From Pichia kudriavzevii (Eukaryota > Ascomycota > Pichiomycetes > Pichiales > Pichiaceae), in the NCBI RefSeq assembly GCF_003054445.1, contig NC_042506.1, positions 1,805,501 to 1,869,500 of the forward strand: 64,000 nt of DNA. Reading direction: 5' to 3'. This document shows positions 55,024 to 63,865 of this stretch, piece after piece (within the stretch, counting starts at the first letter, position 1; every line of letters begins with the position of its first letter). The position numbers and the translations under genes are program-made. Below the pieces are notes generated by a model that searched no databases, had not been told where the DNA came from, and saw nothing but the letters and a program-made list of their open reading frames with translations.

Positions 55024-55688
55024 CAATATATCATAAGGTAGACACGCCAACTACCTATCAAGAAACTACACTGCTAAACCAGTACAACAACAGAAAGCCC
55101 GAATCAACTGCAATCAAGGAAGAGAAGTTAGTATGGTTTCCAGATATAACAACATGGTCCATTGAGGAAATTGAACGCCTAAAGGGTGCCATAACCGGTA
55201 GATTGGCCAGCAAGTGGAGTGTTGATCAGACGACGCGGTTTTACAGGTACATCGATCGGTATATAGGTGATAGGCTACAACGTGGTAAACGAGTTTTTCC
55301 CAGTAGATCTAAAGATCAAAACGATCTAGGAGTTGGGATTAAAATTTTAATTGAAGCTGCAAATAAGGCTTTTGGGTATAATAATTGGATGACATGTGTT
55401 GGGGAGAGCATTATAGTTGAATACGCTGGCACAATTAATGAGGGAAATGTTGCATTTGTCAATAAACTAAGATTAGAAACATCGGTGAAGCTCACACTTG
55501 CAGATAACACAGTTATCGAAAAAATTGGGGCTGGAAGAGCATCAAACCTAAATAGAGAAATTGCATTTCGAAAAGTCAAAAAAGAGAGTGTCAGTGATGC
55601 TCTCAAAAAATGTTTTACAGAATTGGTTATATTATTGTTCGATTATGAAGATAAAGTTAAATCAGGGTATTATGAAAAATACAGATAA
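55020..55688 (+). CDS. RAD59: Rad52-family recombination protein Rad59
   Basis: Rad59 promotes strand annealing and works with Rad52 in Rad51-independent recombination in the nucleus. The 222-residue protein is essentially only the Rad52/22 domain: ASKWSVDQTTRFYRYIDRYIGD at about 63-84, VGIKILIEAANKAFGYNNWMT near 102-122, VKLTLADNTVIEKIGAGRA, and KKESVSDALKKCFTELV near 190-206. It lacks the long C-terminus that carries Rad51- and RPA-binding in Rad52, and matches yeast Rad59 (238 aa) in length and in the FGYxxWM motif. The ATG at 55020 is the first one in frame. RAD59 and VPS33 converge, with only 24 bp between stop codons. Confidence 0.9.
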   Translation: MTIYHKVDTPTTYQETTLLNQYNNRKPESTAIKEEKLVWFPDITTWSIEEIERLKGAITGRLASKWSVDQTTRFYRYIDRYIGDRLQRGKRVFPSRSKDQNDLGVGIKILIEAANKAFGYNNWMTCVGESIIVEYAGTINEGNVAFVNKLRLETSVKLTLADNTVIEKIGAGRASNLNREIAFRKVKKESVSDALKKCFTELVILLFDYEDKVKSGYYEKYR

Positions 55689-55712
55689 CCTTATCCTTAC
55701 ATGCGTTATTCC

Positions 55713-57719
55713 TCAACTTGCACTATTTAGTGACTTGATGAGTTGATCACTGGTTAAGAAGCCAGTTGTTATAAATCTGATATTTTTATGAGCAGTAAAA
55801 CTATTACTCTTCAATGTATGTCTGATCGTTGCTACTTCACTCATTGTAATTCCACCAACAACGCAGATAATTATTGTGCTTTTGTTTTTTTGTAAAGAAG
55901 ATACTTTAGGAGGAACCACGGACTGAAATATATTTGCCTTTCTTTCAGGAACCAAAAATCTTTGAACAGTTTCACCAGTTAAGTGCTCTAAACTGAGGTT
56001 ATTCCATCCATATTTTATTGCATGCTCACTCCCTTGGATTGTTTCGATGGAATCGACAAATTTTCGGGAATATATCGATTGTACAAGTCGGGTAATGATA
56101 GGAACATATCCTGGATATCCAAAATCTGCATCTACATTATTATCGGTATTACTTTCACTTTCACTTGAAGGTAGTAAATTCAAAGCTTTTGCTAATAATG
56201 AGAAATTATGGATATTTTGGGCATCCGAAACCTCAAGATTCGAAATTGTTGGGAAAGACAGGAAAGGAAGTTGCTGGTTTGACCCGGATAAGAATTGGAC
56301 AATTTTCAGTTTTATCAAGTTGAGTAAAATTGGTAGCACATTCTCTAAGCCGAACTTACAAACCATTTCATTATAAACGGGCAAAAATTCAGATTCTTTT
56401 ATTCCTCTTTTCACTATTGATATGAGGACAAGTAACTTGAAAACATCAAACAGTGAAGATTCTTGCAAATTCAATATGTCAATCAGTGTGTTCAGCAAAG
56501 TATTTGTATTTGCAGCATTTACCAGTATATCTTGTTGGAATTCTATTATTTGAGATTGATAGCTTTCTTGTTTAGGATCAATCAACTGATCTAGCTCAGG
56601 CACACCAGTATTTTCATTCCAGCCTCTAAACTTTGAGATGATGAATTCACCAAGGTTTGTATGTTTGGTAACATTTTCTTGCATTTTTTTCAAGTTGCTT
56701 AGTTCACCGACAAAATTTTTCATTTCTCCAATATCTTTCAAATCATTCCTTTTAGAAAATTCAGTCTGCAAGTGCTTTGCTTGTTGGTTGAGTATAGGGC
56801 CAACATGACTAAAGTTCAAATCCTTGATTAGAGGGAATATCTGATCACTTGGGTCGTTCAGATTTATAAGTTTTCCCTCAAATGTGATTGGCTTCAACTG
56901 TGTTTCAACGTTAAAGGTTTCATTCAGTAACCCGGAATATGATAGTTGTGAAGACAACGCAGCAATTAGATCATTTGAGCGATCGAGACAGATGAAATCC
57001 ACTGAATTATTGTAAAAAGAATGGACATCCATGAACAGTGTATCGTCTATATCATTTATAACTTTCCTTTGAGTGTCGGAGAGAGATTGAAGATGTTCCG
57101 CTTTCAATTTCTCATAGATATTCCATACTCGAGCAGACATTCGGCCTTTTAAGTATACATTTGTGATTCTGAGATTGTAGTTTGAATCAATATACTCTAC
57201 TAGTAGCGTCTTTGCCAAGAGTTGAAGTGGGACAGGCGAATCGTCCAAATAGATATCCTTAAAAGCAGCATTTGGATATTCAAGGGAGAGTATATCATCG
57301 AACTTAAAATATAAAAGAGATTTCCAAACATGGTAAGACGTCAAATCACCAAGCAGTCCCTTAATTGATAGGTATCTTTGCAAGGACGTATCAAGAGATG
57401 GATGTGCAACTATCAAGTGGACGTTTTGTTTCATCTGCGGTAACAATGTTGACAATTGATTCAATTTATGAATATTCTCATCACTTAGGAGGTTTATAAG
57501 GAACACAACTGAATCTGGTGATCCATCTTGAATATTGGCGACATCTTCAATCCAAACGATTCTGGATATATGGGTAGCGGTAGTAAATGCAGAGAATTTA
57601 TTGTTTGTGAGATAATTCAAGTGTACCGAGATATCACGGTCTAAAACAAGCAAATTTCGAGATTCTTGGTTGGTGGAGATTGCTGCAAAGATTGATACTA
57701 GATCATCCAGTGGGGACAT
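55713..57719 (-). CDS. VPS33: Sec1/Munc18-family protein Vps33 (HOPS/CORVET)
   Basis: Vps33 is the SM-protein subunit of HOPS and CORVET that templates SNARE assembly at the vacuole and endosome. The 668-residue product (yeast 691) shows SM landmarks: FICLDRSNDLIAALSSQLSYSGLL near 240-263 (yeast ERNTDPITPLLTQLTYAGIL), LIKDLNFSHVGPILNQQAKHLQTEF near 295-319, GYPGYVPIITRLVQSIYSR near 556, and the C-terminal ICVVGGITMSEVATIRH. These fit Vps33 better than Sly1, Vps45 or Sec1. The ATG at 57719 makes the N-terminus about 15 residues shorter than in S. cerevisiae; an in-frame upstream extension lacks an ATG. In S. cerevisiae VPS33 is next to COX8, which is two genes away here. Confidence 0.92.
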   Translation of the reverse strand: MSPLDDLVSIFAAISTNQESRNLLVLDRDISVHLNYLTNNKFSAFTTATHISRIVWIEDVANIQDGSPDSVVFLINLLSDENIHKLNQLSTLLPQMKQNVHLIVAHPSLDTSLQRYLSIKGLLGDLTSYHVWKSLLYFKFDDILSLEYPNAAFKDIYLDDSPVPLQLLAKTLLVEYIDSNYNLRITNVYLKGRMSARVWNIYEKLKAEHLQSLSDTQRKVINDIDDTLFMDVHSFYNNSVDFICLDRSNDLIAALSSQLSYSGLLNETFNVETQLKPITFEGKLINLNDPSDQIFPLIKDLNFSHVGPILNQQAKHLQTEFSKRNDLKDIGEMKNFVGELSNLKKMQENVTKHTNLGEFIISKFRGWNENTGVPELDQLIDPKQESYQSQIIEFQQDILVNAANTNTLLNTLIDILNLQESSLFDVFKLLVLISIVKRGIKESEFLPVYNEMVCKFGLENVLPILLNLIKLKIVQFLSGSNQQLPFLSFPTISNLEVSDAQNIHNFSLLAKALNLLPSSESESNTDNNVDADFGYPGYVPIITRLVQSIYSRKFVDSIETIQGSEHAIKYGWNNLSLEHLTGETVQRFLVPERKANIFQSVVPPKVSSLQKNKSTIIICVVGGITMSEVATIRHTLKSNSFTAHKNIRFITTGFLTSDQLIKSLNSAS

Positions 57720-58376
57720 AGTTATCCGATCTAGTGACGATGGCAAGGCGGTTTTCGATGGAGAGCATATTGGGAGGATGCAAAACTCTGCAAGTCCATG
57801 TGCACGACTTGGTGCCACTGCGTGAGACCAAATGGGCTATTGAAAAGCAAAATTTTGCCTTGACTGTATCTACACTACACAGACCATGTAGGAATGACTC
57901 TATCTACACTACACAGACCATGTAGGAACCTGGCAACCAAGCCGGTCGTTTGACCTGCAGTGCTTGAACAGGGTGTGCATCCAACTTTGGGGGGACAACA
58001 ATGGATGCCCAGTGCCTTAGTCCCCGTCTCTGTGAGAGAATACAGAATATCGTGTCTATAAAATCACAAACTGTAGCAACAACCTTGCTAACGAAGATAA
58101 CAATAATAATAATAACATAAGTAATAGTAATAATAATATAATAATAAGTTAAAGAGTTTATAGTATGTGAATTATATGGAGGCTAGAGAGTGCCGCAAAT
58201 TCGACTTAAACAGAAATATGGCAATAGGGGAAAATATAGACTCTAGAATATTGAAAACAACCTGTCTTCAAAGGTTTCTGAGCAATATCTTTTTTGCAAA
58301 TCAGCTCTCAATGAAGTGAAGAAGGAAATAAAATGGATATATAGAAATAACAGTATATGATAACCATATTCATCGA
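57720..58376. other. Intergenic, VPS33 promoter and COX9 3' region
   Basis: Contains the 34-bp duplication and an (AAT)n-like simple repeat at about 58087-58150. No coding frame seen. Confidence 0.5.
57861..57928 (+). repeat. 34-bp tandem duplication upstream of VPS33
   Basis: Two adjacent 34-bp copies (57861-57894 and 57895-57928), each starting TGACT(G/C)TATCTACACTAC, differing at one base. It lies 140-210 bp upstream of the VPS33 ATG. Confidence 0.9.
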
Positions 58377-58556
58377 TTAAGCAGATTCTTCAATCTTCTT
58401 CTTCTCTGCCAATGCAGCATAGTAGTTCTCTCTGGTGGCAACCATGTTTTTGTGAATGGTCCACCAGTATGCACCCATGGCACCACCAATGGCAAAGCCG
58501 GCAGTGATGTCAATGATGATCTTTCTCTTCATAGTACCTTGGATTGGAGCAAGCAT
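58377..58556 (-). CDS. COX9: Cytochrome c oxidase subunit VIIa
   Basis: Small nuclear-encoded subunit of complex IV in the inner mitochondrial membrane. The 59-residue product (MLAPIQGTMKRKIIIDITAG) has the same length as yeast Cox9 and matches it in API-GT-KR, the single TM helix (about 14-33, IIIDITAGFAIGGAMGAYWW), the YWW motif, and the polar C-terminus with REN(Y/F)YAALAEKKK. There is no cleaved presequence, as in the family. The upstream in-frame extension begins at a non-ATG codon and is discarded. COX9 and COX8 are divergent with a 605-bp shared promoter. Confidence 0.95.
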   Translation of the reverse strand: MLAPIQGTMKRKIIIDITAGFAIGGAMGAYWWTIHKNMVATRENYYAALAEKKKIEESA

Positions 58557-59161
58557 GGTTAGTTTTTCTGTAGTGGTTGAAATTAAAACACAGTCTGGTT
58601 TCAGTTTAGAGGTCCACAAACCACCACATGTTAAATGGCCCTCTCTGCGGTGGTGTATTTTGTTTCCCCCCCCTCCTTTTTTTTTGGGCCCATAACCGCA
58701 AACTCTCCCGCTTCACCTTCTAAGCACGCCATTTCTAAGACCCCACCCGTGCACCAATGGGGGAGGTTCAAGGGATCAAAAGCTTAAGGGCGCTCTGGAT
58801 GCTGTGAAATGCAAAGTTTTCCCTCCCCCCTCCCCTTTTCACCCTCCAGCGCAAATACGCGCGCTCTCATTGGCTGGACAGCGCGGTCACGTGTGTGCGC
58901 CACGGCCCGAACGCCAAAAACAGCAGCCGCGGGGCATGCGCCACATGGGGCCACAAGTTTTCCCACAGAGAGTAGAAAAACGGGGAGAAAAACGGGGAGA
59001 AAAACGAGGTGGGGGGGGAACGAGTTTCTCGAATGCACCTGCTACAACTAAATGTAATTTCAACAAATGCTGGCGAAGGAACACATTAACGTCTTCCCCT
59101 TGGAGGAAATATATACACTTATACACACAAACACACACACAAACACATACATACCACCAGC
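58557..59161. promoter_or_regulatory. Bidirectional COX9-COX8 promoter
   Basis: 605 bp between two complex IV genes. It contains an ACCAAT box at 58753-58758, an inverted ATTGG at 58869-58873 (both candidate Hap2/3/4/5 sites), and CACGTG at 58888-58893 (candidate Cbf1 site) in a GC-rich core. Poly-C/T tracts flank it, and a tandem AAAACGGGGAG-type repeat lies at about 58978-59005. Coordinated respiratory control is an inference from these sites. Confidence 0.6.
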
Positions 59162-59386
59162 ATGTTGGCAAGAGCTTTCCAAAGATCATCCGTCAGACAA
59201 TTCTCTGCTTCCGCTAAGCAACTTTCCGGCCCACACTTCCCAGAAGGTGTGTACAACAACTTACCTTTCAAGGTCAAAAACAGAAGAATTCCATATGCTG
59301 TTCCACACTTAATTTTCTGGATTGCAGGTTGCGGTATTCCATTCTTTGCAGTCTACGTCCAACAAAAGAGAGCTGGTAACTTGTAA
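59162..59386 (+). CDS. COX8: Cytochrome c oxidase subunit VIIc (Cox8)
   Basis: Small complex IV subunit of the inner mitochondrial membrane. The 74-residue precursor starts with a basic, Ser/Arg/Gln-rich targeting sequence (MLARAFQRSSVRQFSASAKQ) probably cleaved near residue 20-25. The mature part contains HFPEGVYNNLPFKVKNRRIPYAVPH, corresponding to yeast HFKDGVYENIPFKVKGRKTPYA, one TM helix (about 48-67, LIFWIAGCGIPFFAVYV), and a short basic tail (QQKRAGNL). Size matches yeast Cox8 (78 aa). The CA-repeat leader just upstream is typical of a strong yeast 5' UTR. Confidence 0.95.
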   Translation: MLARAFQRSSVRQFSASAKQLSGPHFPEGVYNNLPFKVKNRRIPYAVPHLIFWIAGCGIPFFAVYVQQKRAGNL

Positions 59387-60144
59387 GTTTGAACTCCGTC
59401 TGGATGTACTGGCAACTTGTCATAAATCTCATTCCATTATTTATCTATTACTACATTTTATAAATTCAATTTAAACATTCTCCTTTTTTTAAAAAAAATA
59501 CTTGATAGCCATTTCTAGAAAAAAATCAAATTCCTTCATTTCGTTAATGCATATTGCTGTAAAGACAATGGGGATCACAGGTTTATGCTGTTTGCCCGTC
59601 TCTGTAAAATATCTCGGAACAGTGTTCTAGTGGTACAGTGTCATTGGGCTAATTTTGCTGACAATTTGGCCCGTTCGGCGTGTATGCCTGTCAGTAATAT
59701 TGTCATTGTATATGTGGCACTTCTGCAAAGTTGTTCCACATTTCAAGAATCGCTGGCACTCCGCTGCTGTTGGCTTTCATAGAACCACGCTATGGAATAG
59801 GTCAAAATTAAAACTTCAGTAAATCACAGCCATTTATTACACTACATGTTCCAAAATTTGTTAAACATTACACCCCGTCAGAGCCATGACAATAACCTTT
59901 ATATTTGCCATGGTTTCCCCCCACTACACAGTACATGTGAAGTAATGATGTGATAACCTCAACTCAACTCCAAGTGGAGAATTGGAGGCGATAAATGCCA
60001 ACACTAACATCGGTGGCTCACTTGTTGTTTGCCCTAGAATTGGCTGGCCATTGCTTCGAATGTCATTCTTGGGGTTCACTGTTTGGCTTTTCCTCTGCTG
60101 GTATTACATAGTAACCTAACCGGGGGCACCTTGAATGTCTCCTT
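59387..60144. other. Intergenic downstream of COX8
   Basis: No gene seen. A 65-codon ATG frame at 59585-59782 has no recognisable features and unusual Cys/Trp content; I treat it as chance. Confidence 0.45.
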
Positions 60145-60780
60145 TTATTCTTCTCTATATTTTTGGATGCTGTTTTTTTTTTTCGAAAAATTTGATAAAC
60201 CTTGATTCGCCTGAATAAAGTCGCCAATCTTACTGACATAGTCTACTGGCAATTCAATCTTTCCGTTGTTGTTCTTATTTCCTCTGCCCTTTACTCTCTG
60301 TGGTTTCCCATTGAGTTCGATCCATTGGTCATCTATAGTTGAATTCTTCTTTATGTTTGTATCGTCGTTGATATTGCTGAACAATAGCTTCGATATTAGT
60401 CTTGTTTTGCTGATTTGGTTTTAGTACTTGTAACCTCTGTCTAGTTCATTCCGTCTTAAGGAAACTTTTAATCTGCCATTCTTACTCTTGAATACACAAC
60501 ACTGTCCTTGTTGTTGTTTGATAATAGCCATCCTTTGTGGATTCTCGAGTTTATTAACATATTCAGTTAAGTTAGGCAACTCATTTTAAGACTTGCCTTC
60601 GGCATCCCTTCTATACTTTTAGAGATGTATCTGCTCCCTTTTCTAACCTCACTATTAGAGTATGGACAATCGACATTGTACTCATTTTCGATTACCTTGC
60701 TGTAAATAGGTAAGCTTGTTTTTTTCCCAGATTAACTACAGATTACGACCCTGTTGATCAACTAACCATTTAGAATGGCA
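60145..60780 (-). pseudogene. Decayed coding relic of unknown family
   Basis: Minus-strand sequence over about 0.6 kb with clear protein-like composition in more than one frame, but without an intact reading frame or a convincing start. The longest open part (60145-60384, 79 codons, no ATG) includes QWIELNGKPQRVKGRGNK and LPVDYVSKIGDFIQ. I recognise no family: it could be a decayed host gene or the remnant of a mobile element. No terminal repeats were seen around it. It looks broken, with several breaks, and is probably fairly old. Confidence 0.4.
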
Positions 60781-61008
60781 TACACATGGTGAAATATAGA
60801 AAGCAGAATAGAAAATTTTCCTTCAACATGAAGCACAAACCAAACACTTTTTTGACATTACGTTTCGACTAAGTAATATGATTTATATAAAGAGTTAAAA
60901 TAAAGTGTTTCAAAATAAGCCAAGCGTAACTTTCCAACTAGTAAAGATCATACACTAGTTGCCGTTGACTCCCGGTTAGGAAAAAACAAAGCTTTGACAA
61001 TTTTTTGT
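60781..61008. other. 3' flank of the TPR-protein gene
   Basis: AT-rich 3' UTR region of the minus-strand TPR gene. Nothing else recognised. Confidence 0.45.
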
Positions 61009-62568
61009 TCAATCTAAATCCATATCGACTTCAAGATCATCAGGGTGGGAATTGCTAGCATTGGTGCTACTGGTTTGCGTGTTGCCACTTTGCGTATTGC
61101 TACTTTGTGTATTGCTACTTTGCGTATTGTTAGTTTGTGTGTTCAGAGCAGAGCTTGCCAAACCGCCAATTACAGTGCTTGCAATATTGCCCAGATTTTG
61201 AGCAAGTGACTGTGTTGACAAATTACCTCTAGCTGCATTGGTTTGAATAGCATTCATCAGTTGTTCCTGCATGGTCCTTGCAATCGAGAATGCTGGATTA
61301 CTATCAGTGGCCGTACCTTGTGGTGTGTTGGCCGGCTCCTCTGGAACTTCAACTTCTGGATCGGGGACTTCGGCGTCGGAATCCATAGCCGATGTCGCAT
61401 CAGAACTTACAGAGTTTGAAGTTTCAGGTGGTGCTGGTGTCGATACATGACCACCTGCCCTTCCAGCATCCCTTTGTTCTCGCAATTCTCGTGCACGTTG
61501 GACTGCCATGTTGTGAATGTTGGCAACATGTTCAGGGATTGGCAATGATGAGGCAACCACTGGGGTTGTTGTAGTTGCAACACTGACAATGGTAGGTCTG
61601 TGAACCTCGTTGTGGTTCTCTCCTTCGCCAGATACCTGCGATGCTGTCTCTTGGGTGGTTGTACCTTCTGCGCCTCTTGTTTGAGTAACAGGAACATCTG
61701 GGGCACTCTGTGAGGTTGAGTTTCTTCTAGCCGTTCCCAGTCCACTTGGGGGCGGTCTTGGAGTGTCGTTTCTAGTAGGTGTTGCTGCTACACCGCTTAT
61801 TCCTGCCATCAGGTTGTTGAAATCATCGGGATTACCAACATTAAAAGTAGCTACACCTTGACCATTGAATAGGTTGGTTAGTCCAGGGATATTCAGCGCA
61901 CGTGCAATGTTCTCACCAATTTCACCTACAGATGTTTCAACTTGGGTTCTTGTATTTCCCTCCGTAGGAATGGGAGCTGGAATTGGTATGCTTGTCCTTG
62001 AAATAATAGCAGCTTGCGGAGTTTGGTTTGAAATTGGAACATTACCGAATGCGACGGGGGGGACACCCGACTCAACCATGTTGTTCGGTAGATCAGGATA
62101 AGAGTTTATAATTTCTCTGATTTCAGGTGTCAGAATCTCGTTGATAAAAGATTCTGGGTACTCCTGTTGTCTACATCTATCCTCTGCAAGCTGAATGGCC
62201 TTTTTCAGCTGCGCCTTAAACCTATTCATCTGGTTTGGCAAGGTTTGGTTTAATTTGATAATTTTTGCATATGTCTCCAAAGACGATGGCGTATCACCTT
62301 TATAAAGGTAAATGAACCCAAGTTGACATAAGCTGGGAATGTAATTCGGGTTTATCTCCAGTGATTTGAGTAGGTCCTCTTTGGCCTCGTCAATCGCATC
62401 CATTTTAACAAACGTGACTGCCCTATTGTAGTAAACTGCAAAATTGGATGGGTCCTTGTCAAGTGCCTGTGTGTAACGCATCAGGGCAGCACCATAATTC
62501 AAGGCACGGAACTTTTCATTACCGAGGATCCTGAGCTCCTCCACTGTCAGTTCCTCTGTGTAGGACAT
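61009..62568 (-). CDS. TPR-repeat protein, co-chaperone-like, function unknown
   Basis: A 519-residue protein with three N-terminal TPR motifs (about 7-110): ELRILGNEKFRALNYGAALM, FAVYYNRAVTFVKMDAIDEA and IPSLCQLGFIYLYKGDTPSS, followed by a solvating helix. GNEKF, YNRA and the K/R positions resemble carboxylate-clamp TPRs that bind Hsp70/Hsp90 C-termini, as in Sgt2, Sti1 and Cns1. The rest (about 170-519) is Pro/Thr/Ser/Asn-rich and probably disordered, with an RARELREQRDAGRAGGH helix, an acidic patch (DPEVEVPEEP), short NTQSS repeats, and an acidic end DDLEVDMDLD. It lacks the Sgt2 N-terminal dimerisation domain, so I do not call it Sgt2. Divergent from MIX23. Confidence 0.82.
   Translation of the reverse strand: MSYTEELTVEELRILGNEKFRALNYGAALMRYTQALDKDPSNFAVYYNRAVTFVKMDAIDEAKEDLLKSLEINPNYIPSLCQLGFIYLYKGDTPSSLETYAKIIKLNQTLPNQMNRFKAQLKKAIQLAEDRCRQQEYPESFINEILTPEIREIINSYPDLPNNMVESGVPPVAFGNVPISNQTPQAAIISRTSIPIPAPIPTEGNTRTQVETSVGEIGENIARALNIPGLTNLFNGQGVATFNVGNPDDFNNLMAGISGVAATPTRNDTPRPPPSGLGTARRNSTSQSAPDVPVTQTRGAEGTTTQETASQVSGEGENHNEVHRPTIVSVATTTTPVVASSLPIPEHVANIHNMAVQRARELREQRDAGRAGGHVSTPAPPETSNSVSSDATSAMDSDAEVPDPEVEVPEEPANTPQGTATDSNPAFSIARTMQEQLMNAIQTNAARGNLSTQSLAQNLGNIASTVIGGLASSALNTQTNNTQSSNTQSSNTQSGNTQTSSTNASNSHPDDLEVDMDLD
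61075..61145 (-). repeat. 15-bp coding repeat in the TPR-protein gene
   Basis: Five imperfect units of about 15 bp that read NTQSS/NTQSG/NTQTS in the gene's sense. Simple tandem expansion within the disordered C-terminal part. Confidence 0.8.
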
Positions 62569-63223
62569 TGCGTGTAACTTTTGGATTCATTATATTCCAA
62601 GAGAGAAACACTTCTCTTGTGATGCTAGCCATATCATTCTCAAGTTTGTGTGCGAATTTCCATGTTTCTCGTGCATTTGCACCTTTGGCAAGAAAAATCT
62701 GGAAGCTTTTGATTCCAAATGCTCCTGCAATAACATAGCCTACACGGTTGAGCCGTTTGGAAAACAAACACAATGGCATCGGTTACATGCCAGTACAGCC
62801 ATACGCAATGTGTCCTCTGGAGGTAAGCAACGGGAGACATGGGTTCAATTCAGTATCTCCACAATCAATAGAATACCAAACTAACAAACAAATAACCAAT
62901 TAAAATTTTAAAAGAAGCATTTTTTACGACCCATCTTGATCTATTTCCCCTTTCTATTCCCTCATATACTTTAACAGTTCTACTGCCGACATACAGCAGC
63001 TAGTAGAACTGCACTGCCGATCAGAACTATTATCATGAACTCTATAGAGGTAGTATCCTGAGGTTGGTTTATGTTCCATGTGAAAAATATGCGCGAACTG
63101 TAACGGATGATAGAATAAACACCACTATTGAAGGCTATGCACCTGTGAAGTTTCTGACGGTTTTCCAATTTGCCATTCTTACAGCCGTTTTGGAATTCAT
63201 CGTTTAGCCACTTGTTAGATACA
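62569..63223. promoter_or_regulatory. Divergent promoter region, TPR protein and MIX23
   Basis: 655 bp between divergent ATGs. Open frames on either strand here start at non-ATG codons or overlap the neighbouring genes, and I do not accept them. No RNA gene or clear factor-binding site recognised. Confidence 0.45.
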
Positions 63224-63865
63224 ATGTACACGGCAAGCAGTAACTCCAGTGGTAGTAGACGAGAAGGTGCAGTAGATAATCTCATTGGTGATCATCTAAT
63301 AGAAGTTCCTCAACAGCCCGACCTTTCTCCAGAGATTTGCATCAAAGATTCAAAGAGTTTACAGGCATTTCTGAGGCTTTCTAGGTATGCGGTCGATGAC
63401 AACATGACGACAATTTTGAATAGCGTTTTGAACCATAGAGAGATGAACAAAAACTCAGTATTCAAATTTGGAAGTGGCTCCTCTGATGGGTCGCCGTGCG
63501 ATGAGTTTCTCAAAACTCTCGTATATCCAGAATGGAAAAAACGTTCACAAGTCATACAGTATTGTAGAGACGTTGTTGCAAATGTTAATGCTAAAGATTC
63601 AATCGAAAACAGCCAATTTGCAAAGTTATCACAGGAGGAAAAAAACGAAATGATGCGCATTGATCCATATACGTACAAGAATCTTGAAAGAGAATACATG
63701 AATAAGCACAGAAAGATTCTAGAACTGCAGCATTACTACAGAAATGAAGAAGAGGTTGAAAAGATCGTTACCGATAAATCAGCCAATATAATTACCCAAT
63801 TGTGCAAGTTCAAAGATGGAGAAGTCAAGACCTTTTTCTCAGACTTCAAATCGAAGAACAAGTAA
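63224..63865 (+). CDS. MIX23: Mitochondrial intermembrane-space protein Mix23 (CCDC58 family)
   Basis: Mix23 is an intermembrane-space protein linked to import efficiency in yeast; the human relative is CCDC58. The 213-residue product starts at the first in-frame ATG (MYTASSNSSG). Family features are SPEICIKDSKSLQAFLRLSRYAVDDN (about 34-59), matching the Cys-start/DDR region of CCDC58, then CDEFLKTLVYPEWKKRSQVIQYC (paired cysteines as in CKQLY...VIKNC), the coiled segment YKNLEREYMNKHRKILEL, and EEVEKIVTDKSANIITQLCKFK (compare VEEVVNDRSWKVFNERC). The cysteine pattern suits disulfide-driven import, though spacing differs from CX9C. The N-terminal 30 residues are Ser/Gly-rich. Confidence 0.85.
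   Translation: MYTASSNSSGSRREGAVDNLIGDHLIEVPQQPDLSPEICIKDSKSLQAFLRLSRYAVDDNMTTILNSVLNHREMNKNSVFKFGSGSSDGSPCDEFLKTLVYPEWKKRSQVIQYCRDVVANVNAKDSIENSQFAKLSQEEKNEMMRIDPYTYKNLEREYMNKHRKILELQHYYRNEEEVEKIVTDKSANIITQLCKFKDGEVKTFFSDFKSKNK

Noticed and set aside
54888-55041. Possible RAD59 first exon ending at GTATGT (54939)
   Set aside because: Available acceptors (TTTTAG, TTTCTAG) give the wrong frame with early stops, and no TACTAAC-type branch site is present.
59585-59782. 65-codon ATG frame after COX8
   Set aside because: No recognisable features and atypical composition.
62980-63285. Minus-strand frame ending in a hydrophobic tail, resembling a tail-anchored protein
   Set aside because: It overlaps the MIX23 start, lacks a good start context and splice signals, and the rest has no coding character.
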